A stretch of 64,000 nt of DNA from Kitasatospora aureofaciens (GTDB lineage Bacteria; Actinomycetota; Actinomycetes; Streptomycetales; Streptomycetaceae). The stretch is taken from positions 87,196 to 151,195 of the forward strand of contig JODU01000030.1 in the NCBI GenBank assembly GCA_000720845.1, in the 5' to 3' direction. How positions within the stretch are numbered: position 1 is the stretch's first letter; every line of letters starts with the position of its first letter. The position numbers were made by a program, and so were the translations under genes. Shown here piece after piece: positions 58,774 to 64,000 of the stretch. The notes beneath the pieces are model-generated. The model saw only the letters and a program-made list of their open reading frames with translations. It ran no database searches and had not been told where the DNA came from.

Positions 58774-59535
58774 TCACCTCATGTCGAACTCGTACTGCAA
58801 CTCGTAGAGGTGCCCGGCCTTCACCATGACGGTGACCTCGACCGGGCCGTCCCCCTCGCCGTGGACGACCCTGAGGGTGCGCAGGACCGGCGTACTGCTG
58901 GTGAGGTGGAGTGCCTGGTACTGCTCCTGCGTCGGAATCCGCGCGGAGACCCGGTCCACGCTGCGGCGCGCGGGGTGGCCCAGTGTCGTCAGCAGCGTGG
59001 ATGCGCCTCCTTTGACCCGACGTCGCTCCATGAGTGCCGTGTCCCGGGCGATATCCAGCGGGTAGTAGCAGTCGACAAGTTCGGCGGGCTCGTCGTCGAT
59101 CAGGAGGATCTGACTGCGCAGCAGTGCCGTGCCGTCCGCGGGGAGGCCGAAGGCGAAACGCACGTCGGCGGGTGGGCGGACCTCCGCGACATCGCGGAGG
59201 ACGCTGCGGGCTCGGGCGCCGTGCTTGGCGGCCTCCGTGAGCCAGCGGTCCGCTGTCGTGAGTGCGGCCGGTGAGACCGTACGCTGCCGGTGCTCGCGGA
59301 CGGTGACGGAGGCTCCCGCCCTGCCGACGACGAGACCCTCCTCCTTGAGGAGCTGCAACGCCTTCTGCACCGCGGCGTTCGACGCGTCGAAGCGCTCCTT
59401 GAGCCGTGCCGTGGACGGGAGGCTCGCGCCTGGCGTCAGTTCGCCACTCATGACGTCGTCGCGCAGGTCGGCGGCGATGCGCTCATGGAGGGAGCGGCGG
59501 TCAACGCCTTCCGTTTCCGACTGGGGCACGGTCAT
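58774..59535 (-). CDS. GntR/HutC-subfamily transcriptional regulator
   Basis: The 253-residue protein has the GntR winged helix (LHERIAADLRDDVMSGELTP, SLPSTARLKERFDASNAAVQ, KALQLLKEEGLVV) at residues 14-80 and a UTRA effector domain at about 95-250. The ATG at 59535 overlaps the stop of an upstream UTRA-only gene (ATGA). The open frame continues far upstream on this strand but without homology. The effector is unknown. Confidence 0.92.
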   Translation of the reverse strand: MTVPQSETEGVDRRSLHERIAADLRDDVMSGELTPGASLPSTARLKERFDASNAAVQKALQLLKEEGLVVGRAGASVTVREHRQRTVSPAALTTADRWLTEAAKHGARARSVLRDVAEVRPPADVRFAFGLPADGTALLRSQILLIDDEPAELVDCYYPLDIARDTALMERRRVKGGASTLLTTLGHPARRSVDRVSARIPTQEQYQALHLTSSTPVLRTLRVVHGEGDGPVEVTVMVKAGHLYELQYEFDMR

Positions 59536-60074
59536 CCGATCTCGATCTCGTAGCGCAGCCTCTGCCGCAGGGCAGGCATCACCATACGATCCACCTGGAT
59601 CGGGTGGTCCTCGCGGTCGAGCGTCACTCGCGTGAGCCGCAGCACCGGCTCGTCGGGTGCGGTCTCCAGGGCCCGGCGCTCCCTCTCGTCCGGCATCGCG
59701 GCCGTCACGTCCTCGCGCACCAGGACGCCGATGTGGCCGAGTTCGGCGAGCAACGAGACGGCGCCACCACGGATCTTGGCCGTACGCGCCAGGGCGGTTC
59801 CCTGGGCGACGGCCAGCGGGTAGTACGTGTCGGTCAGCTCGTTCGGCATCTCGTCGAGCAGGATCAGGCGCCGACGCACGACGACCGGTTCTCCTTCGGC
59901 GGTGCCGAGCAGTTTCGCCACCTCGGCGGGCGCGGGCACCTCGCCGGCATGCAGGACGCGCTGGGTTCCCCGGCGGCCCTGCGCCTCGGCCTCCGCGGCC
60001 CAGGCGTCGCCGTGCCCCTTCTCCTGCGGCGTCAGATACGGAAGAGACGTGCTGACCCAACTGCTCGCACTCAT
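59532..60074 (-). CDS. UTRA-domain protein lacking the GntR DNA-binding domain
   Basis: The 180-residue protein starts at ATG 60074, with GAGGAGGG 4 nt before. After about 35 residues of linker-like sequence it consists of a UTRA-type domain (VLHAGEVPAPAEVAKLLGTA, RRRLILLDEMPNELTDTYYP, VLRLTRVTLDREDHPI). It aligns with the second half of the downstream GntR protein but has no helix-turn-helix. It may form a mixed dimer with that protein or act as a decoy; the coupled translation supports a joint role. Confidence 0.85.
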   Translation of the reverse strand: MSASSWVSTSLPYLTPQEKGHGDAWAAEAEAQGRRGTQRVLHAGEVPAPAEVAKLLGTAEGEPVVVRRRLILLDEMPNELTDTYYPLAVAQGTALARTAKIRGGAVSLLAELGHIGVLVREDVTAAMPDERERRALETAPDEPVLRLTRVTLDREDHPIQVDRMVMPALRQRLRYEIEIG

Positions 60075-60166
60075 GAGGCCCTCCTCGCGGCCGACGCTTA
60101 CGCCCATCGGGGGTCAACGTTAGGCGACTTCGCCCGTGTGTTTCTCACCATCCTGCCACCTAGCCA

Positions 60167-60180
60167 CTTTTCACGAAAAG
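60167..60180. promoter_or_regulatory. inverted repeat in the GntR-ATPase divergent promoter
   Basis: CTTTT-CACG-AAAAG, unusually A/T-rich for this DNA, between the UTRA/GntR operon and the ATPase gene. Candidate GntR site. Confidence 0.45.
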
Positions 60181-60230
60181 CGATAAGGTCGCTCATCGTC
60201 GGACGCCCCAACTCCGTGAGGTGGCCCCTC

Positions 60231-60653
60231 GTGTCCCTATCGCGACACCGTCGTTTCCCACGCTCGCGCGCCTCAGTACGCGACGCCCGTGCCTTCGTTC
60301 GTCAGGTCTTGACGGGCTGGGGTCACACCGATCGGCTGGACGACATAACGCTCTGCGTCTCGGAGTTGGCCACCAACGCGCTCCTCCACGGAGCGCCGCC
60401 CGGCAGGGAGTACTGCGTGAGTCTCACGCTCGACGGCTCGGTGATCCGCCTCGCGGTGCGGGACAGCGGCGACCGGCAGTTCGACATCGACCTCCGGGAG
60501 GCCGACCCGGAGGCATGTTCTGGGCGCGGCTTACAACTTGCCAGTGAGGTTGCCGACGACATGGGGGTCACCCAGGAGGTCGTCGGCAAGAGCGTATGGG
60601 TGGCTTTCAAGACCGTGTCGCCGAGCGAGGGTGCAGGGAAGATCGCCTACTGA
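60231..60653 (+). CDS. HATPase_c anti-sigma-factor-like ATP-binding protein
   Basis: The 140-residue protein starts at GTG 60231 (GAGGTGG 6 nt before); GTG 60216 is an alternative. It has the GHKL blocks LCVSELATNALLHG (N box), LAVRDSGDRQFD (G1) and GRGLQLASEVADDMG (G2). Hundreds of such single-domain proteins occur in streptomycetes and bind sigma or anti-anti-sigma factors (RsbW/SpoIIAB-like). Codon 101 is TTA (60531), suggesting bldA-dependent timing. Confidence 0.88.
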   Translation: MSLSRHRRFPRSRASVRDARAFVRQVLTGWGHTDRLDDITLCVSELATNALLHGAPPGREYCVSLTLDGSVIRLAVRDSGDRQFDIDLREADPEACSGRGLQLASEVADDMGVTQEVVGKSVWVAFKTVSPSEGAGKIAY

Positions 60654-60752
60654 CGCTCCGACCCGCTTCCCTGTGGTCCGTCCGCCAGCGCGGAGGTACA
60701 CCGGGGCGGCTCGGTGCTGGCGCCGGCGACCTCGGTGAGTACTCTCTGGCGA

Positions 60753-61736
60753 ATGTCGAATCGATCGGTGGCGGCGGGAGTCAGTCTCGCTGGTGTGATG
60801 GCGCACTGTGGCGGAAGCCAGGTGGGCGCCGTGAGGCTTCTGGCGGGAGCCATAGCCTCGACACCGGCGGCTCCGGATCCCTATGCGGCCCTCGCCGAGT
60901 TGTGGACGGACCGACGCTCGGAACTGAAGGAGAGCCTCGAAGAGGACGGCTCCTTGAGCACTGTGCCGGCGCAGGCGTACTTCCTTTTCCTCGATGGCGA
61001 CATGGACAACGCGGTGATGGCCCTTGGTTCGGTCACCGGTGCACGGCCCGACGTGGCATGGGGCGCAGCGCCCTGGTTCGGCGACGCGCGCTTTCTCGGC
61101 GTGGTGAGTGCCGAGGCGTTGGCGGAGGCGTGTCTGCGCACACTGGACTACGGCCACGACCTGGACACCGACGAGATGCGGGAGCGGTTCGCCCCTTGGT
61201 TCCATGCACTCGACGTGGTATCCGAACGGAATCCCGTACCGGAGTCGCTGGCCGCCATGGCCCGGCTGCCCCGGGCCTGCGGCCGGTACGAACTGTCCTT
61301 CACTCTGTGCGACCGCGCCGATGCCGTCGACCGGGTCATGTGGACCGCGGTCGCACGAGCGACCACCTGGCGCGTGATGGGGGACCTGGGTCAGGCTGCT
61401 GCGGCCTTCGAACGCGCCTTGCTCCTGGACTCCACCAACTGGTCCCTCTACCTGGACCTGGCGGACGTGCGTGCCGAGCAGGGCGATTTCGCCGCAGCCG
61501 TGAGCCTCGTCGAACGAGGCCTGGAACACGAACCTCACGAAGTCTCCCTGCGCGCGGCAGGCGCCGCCTACCGCACCCGCCTTTCCGGTTCGTCCGGCGA
61601 CCTGAGGGCCCTGATCGCCCTGGCGCCAGAGCTAGCAAACGCCGTCTACCGCAACCTGCTGATCGACCACGCATGTGCAGGGCCGAAGCTGCCACGGAGA
61701 CTCGTTGCCAAGGCCCACCGCCTCCGTGGGAACTGA
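60753..61736 (+). CDS. TPR-like repeat protein of unknown function
   Basis: The 327-residue helical protein has at least one clear TPR pair near residues 215-270 (GDLGQAAAAFERALLLDSTN, EQGDFAAAVSLVERGLEHEP). The N-terminal two thirds show no recognised domain. Likely a scaffold for protein contact. TACTCT ends 7 nt before ATG 60753 (leaderless pattern). Confidence 0.78.
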   Translation: MSNRSVAAGVSLAGVMAHCGGSQVGAVRLLAGAIASTPAAPDPYAALAELWTDRRSELKESLEEDGSLSTVPAQAYFLFLDGDMDNAVMALGSVTGARPDVAWGAAPWFGDARFLGVVSAEALAEACLRTLDYGHDLDTDEMRERFAPWFHALDVVSERNPVPESLAAMARLPRACGRYELSFTLCDRADAVDRVMWTAVARATTWRVMGDLGQAAAAFERALLLDSTNWSLYLDLADVRAEQGDFAAAVSLVERGLEHEPHEVSLRAAGAAYRTRLSGSSGDLRALIALAPELANAVYRNLLIDHACAGPKLPRRLVAKAHRLRGN

Positions 61737-61983
61737 AGGGCTGTCGCACCAATAGGTGCCGGTCAGTCAGGTTGGCCTCCGGCTCCTAGTTACGTGATCC
61801 GCCGGACAGTACCTGGCCCTGGCCCGCTGTACTCCTAGATGGACGCCTTGAGGCACGGGTGGGTGCGGATGGACTGAGGCGGACCTGCGAGTGGCGAAGC
61901 GGTCAACGTCAAGCCGTTCAACATGGCGCGGCTGCACTCGTGAGTGCGTATTCGGTTGCCCACCTGCACGAGCGGTCGATGCA
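61737..61983. other. 247-bp gap without a recognised element
   Basis: Apart from probable promoter sequence for the acetyltransferase, I see no gene, hairpin or repeat here. Base composition is slightly lower in GC than the neighbouring genes. Confidence 0.5.
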
Positions 61984-63288
61984 ATGTCCGGCATGGTGAC
62001 TGAGGTCCGCACCCCGCGGCATGACGAGATGGCTGCCTACTACCGAGCATTGCCGTACGCCAACGGATTGCCGAGCTGGGAGCCCGCCGACGCGGCGTGG
62101 CACGGCGGCCCCGAGCCTTGGCCCCCACAACGCGCGCCCGCGAACGCGGAGCAGCTCGAGAAGTGGGCCGCAGCCGACATCGAGGACGCGTTCTTCCACC
62201 CGATCGCGACGTTCGTCGATGGCAGATGTGTCGGCGCATCGGCGACAATCTCTTTTGAGGTGACGGTTCCCGGCGGAGGAGCAGGGAAGATGGCCGGCGT
62301 CACTGCCACCGGAGTGATCGCGACACATCGTCGGCGAGGGTACCTACGGCAGATGATGCAAGCCATGTTCGAGGCGGCCCTGGAGCGAGGCGAGCCGTTG
62401 GCGATGCTCAGCGCGAGCGAGGGCAGTATTTACGGTCGGTTCGGCTTCTCCCCCGTGACCTACCGCACCCGATGGGAGCTGGCCCGCCACGAAGCCGCTC
62501 TTCTGCCGGCACAGCCCGATCCCGGGTCACTTGAGCTGGTCGACGCCATGCGTGCGAGACAGGCCTGGCCGCGGGTGCATGAAGAGGTGCGCGCCCACCG
62601 AGTTGGGGAACTCCGCCCTCGCGCCGGACGCTGGGACGGGCTGTCCGATGACGCAGACGGAACCGATGGGCCGCTGCGCTATCTCATCCACCGCGATCAG
62701 CAGGGCAACGTGGATGGCATCGCCAACTTCCGACTGCCGTGGTCCCCGACAGCGGACCGGGCCGGGACACTTGTGGTGGAAGCCTTGGAGGCCACGAACC
62801 CTGCGGCCTACCGCGCTTTGTGGGAACTACTGATCGACTTCGACCTCACCAAGACCGTCGTGGCGGCCGGACGCCCGCGCAATGAACCCCTGCGGTGGAT
62901 GCTCACGAACCCGCGAGCGATGCGCATCACCCGTCAGACGGACAATCTCTGGGCCCGCCTCCTCGACGTTCCCCGTGTCCTGCCACAACGCTCGTACCTG
63001 ACACCTGGCGAGGTAAAGTTCACCATTGATGACGACCGAATGTGCCCGCACAACAACGGTACGTGGCATCTGAGTGCGGCTGGTTCCACGGCAACGTGCG
63101 TTCCCACGGACGAGACGGCAGACCTGACCATTACGCTCTCGGCGCTCAGCTCCCTCTACTTCGGCGGCATGTCAGCGCGCCACCTGGCCTATGCGGGCCA
63201 CATCACTGCACACACCGACGGCGCAATCGGACAGCTTGCCCGAATGTTCTGGACCGACCTCGAACCGCACAACACCTTCGGCTTCTGA
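61984..63288 (+). CDS. Eis-like GNAT acetyltransferase with SCP2-type C-terminal domain
   Basis: The 434-residue protein has a first GNAT domain with GVTATGVIATHRRRGYLRQM (acetyl-CoA loop) and YGRFGFSPVTYR, a second GNAT-like domain, and a SCP2-like domain. It ends in FGF, as in Eis proteins, whose terminal carboxylate acts in catalysis. Eis proteins acetylate amines at several sites and can inactivate aminoglycosides; the natural substrate here is unknown. Starts at ATG 61984, 61993 or GTG 61996 are all possible. Confidence 0.88.
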   Translation: MSGMVTEVRTPRHDEMAAYYRALPYANGLPSWEPADAAWHGGPEPWPPQRAPANAEQLEKWAAADIEDAFFHPIATFVDGRCVGASATISFEVTVPGGGAGKMAGVTATGVIATHRRRGYLRQMMQAMFEAALERGEPLAMLSASEGSIYGRFGFSPVTYRTRWELARHEAALLPAQPDPGSLELVDAMRARQAWPRVHEEVRAHRVGELRPRAGRWDGLSDDADGTDGPLRYLIHRDQQGNVDGIANFRLPWSPTADRAGTLVVEALEATNPAAYRALWELLIDFDLTKTVVAAGRPRNEPLRWMLTNPRAMRITRQTDNLWARLLDVPRVLPQRSYLTPGEVKFTIDDDRMCPHNNGTWHLSAAGSTATCVPTDETADLTITLSALSSLYFGGMSARHLAYAGHITAHTDGAIGQLARMFWTDLEPHNTFGF

Positions 63289-63400
63289 CGGGGCGGTGCG
63301 TGGTGGATGATCCGTCGCTCCAGGACGCCTTACCACTCATGTGTGTACCCCCGTACAGGACGCCGTTGGGTCCCGAGTGGGGCAGTGGCACGATGTGCTG

Positions 63401-63829
63401 ATGGGGATGATCGACAGCGGCACCGAGGCAGCCGTCCAGTATCTACGGTTCCAATCGCCTCACCGGAACAGCCGAGGCCATTTCACCGGTGTTTTCGGGC
63501 TCGTCAACAATCTGGCGAGGGAGGGAAGGCTCTCGGACGAGCAGGAGACCTTCCGCCGCCGCAACAACAGGTGGTACGACGCCGCGTACACCGACCCCTC
63601 GACCGTTGATCCCCGCGTCTACGACGAAGCGGTCAACCCCGGCGCGGCGGCTTGGTTCAAGCCGTCGGCCACTCATCTCCTCGCTCGCGTCTCCGGCTAT
63701 CTGGAGATCCTTTCCGCGCACGGCGTCGACTGTCGGGCCCTTCGTTCCGCGGATCCGGGACGGGTCATCTACGAGGACGATGTACAGGTCGTGGTCGTAC
63801 CCCATGCGTGGGACGCGACGGGCCTTTGA
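63401..63829 (+). CDS. hypothetical protein
   Basis: The 142-residue soluble protein has no family I recognise. It is rich in aromatic and charged residues (RRRNNRWYDAAYTDPSTVDP) with a C-terminal half of alternating hydrophobic strands (GRVIYEDDVQVVVVPHA). ATG 63401 is favoured over an ATG 20 codons earlier, which lies in atypical sequence. It follows the Eis-like gene by 112 bp and may share its transcript. Confidence 0.65.
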   Translation: MGMIDSGTEAAVQYLRFQSPHRNSRGHFTGVFGLVNNLAREGRLSDEQETFRRRNNRWYDAAYTDPSTVDPRVYDEAVNPGAAAWFKPSATHLLARVSGYLEILSAHGVDCRALRSADPGRVIYEDDVQVVVVPHAWDATGL

Positions 63830-63858
63830 CGCCGACCTCACGCTGACGACTGAAGCCC

Positions 63859-64000
63859 TTACGTGCACCACCACAGGAAGCGGTCGCAGGTTTCCGTCGG
63901 GGTCGGGTCCGGGGATTCCGGCGGGGTGGGGGTCGTCGTCGGGGGTGGGGCGTCGCTGGATTCGGGGGGGGACGGGTCCGTGGGGGCGGTGGGGTCCGCG
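63859..64000 (-). CDS. C-terminal part of a Pro/Thr-rich protein (N-terminus outside window)
   Basis: About 46 codons end at TAA (63861-63859). The tail is PT-rich low-complexity sequence (APPPTTTPTPPESPDPTPTE) ending CDRFLWWCT. Such tails are usual in Streptomyces membrane-linked or secreted proteins and give no function. Confidence 0.6.
   Translation of the reverse strand, partial: ADPTAPTDPSPPESSDAPPPTTTPTPPESPDPTPTETCDRFLWWCT

Noticed and set aside
58774..60117. One 447-residue GntR protein
   Set aside because: The first 190 residues are low-complexity shadow of the UTRA-only gene. The helix-turn-helix begins just after ATG 59535.
59604..60653. Anti-sigma-like ATPase with a 200-residue extension
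   Set aside because: The extension is antisense to the UTRA gene and lacks domain features. A ribosome site precedes GTG 60231.
7411..62000. tRNA genes, IS elements, attachment sites
   Set aside because: No cloverleaf-like sequence, transposase or terminal inverted repeats were recognised, though a computed search was not possible.

Overview
The window reads as chromosomal DNA from a high-GC actinomycete, almost certainly a Streptomyces. Codon use is strongly G/C-ending, Shine-Dalgarno boxes are GGAGG-like, SARP and PadR regulators are present, TTA codons are rare, and a fasR-fabD-fabH-acpP-fabF operon sits to the right in the order known from S. coelicolor.

From 1 to about 33,000 there is a nearly complete type II polyketide cluster of the anthracycline class. 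The core runs leftward from 13,766 to 8,455: anthrone oxygenase, KS-alpha, chain-length factor, ACP, a DpsC-like ketosynthase III with Ser in place of Cys, and an acyltransferase. This gene set points to a propionyl starter. Around it lie the C-9 ketoreductase, a didomain aromatase/cyclase fused to a third domain, a metal-dependent-type cyclase, an aklanonic-acid-type methyltransferase, a SnoaL-type fourth-ring cyclase and a SnoaL2/AclR-type C-1 hydroxylase component. The sugar genes are rmlA, rmlB, 3,5-epimerase, 2,3-dehydratase, 3-ketoreductase, 3-aminotransferase, E1-type 3-dehydratase, 4-ketoreductase and two N-methyltransferases. Two glycosyltransferases, one paired with a heme-less P450 helper, attach the sugars. 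A Tat-exported bicovalent flavin oxidase of the AknOx type probably modifies the terminal sugar after export. Inferred product: an aclacinomycin/cinerubin-like anthracycline trisaccharide. No 15-methylesterase or late P450 hydroxylase is visible.

Regulation of this cluster can be read in the DNA. Direct heptamer repeats at exact 11-bp spacing (SARP boxes) lie in five divergent promoters, and two SARP genes flank the set. A second palindromic motif centred on TCAAAYTTGA is paired in front of the DrrA-like transporter and again in front of the nitroreductase/AknOx pair. It is the best candidate operator for the PadR regulator.

From 33,259 to 35,699 is an apparently separate two-gene RiPP unit: a 58-residue Cys/Thr/Ser-rich precursor and a 755-residue fused TOMM cyclodehydratase (zinc-binding C domain plus YcaO domain). 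It is preceded by a perfect 22-bp palindrome and followed by a histidine kinase and a convergent NarL-type response regulator (35,921-37,804). A DHA2 efflux pump with its TetR repressor follows (38,060-40,469).

From 40,500 to the end the DNA looks like ordinary chromosome: small enzymes and regulators (aldo/keto reductase-MerR, beta-lactamase-like hydrolase, pirin), the fatty acid synthase operon, a DUF3145 protein, secreted hydrolases, Ohr, MarR/quinone reductase, a GntR pair, an anti-sigma-like ATPase and an Eis-like acetyltransferase. Many genes here, unlike the cluster genes, appear leaderless (TANNNT box followed by 6-7 nt and the start codon). No tRNA, rRNA, insertion sequence or CRISPR array was seen, and no gap without a gene exceeds 300 bp.
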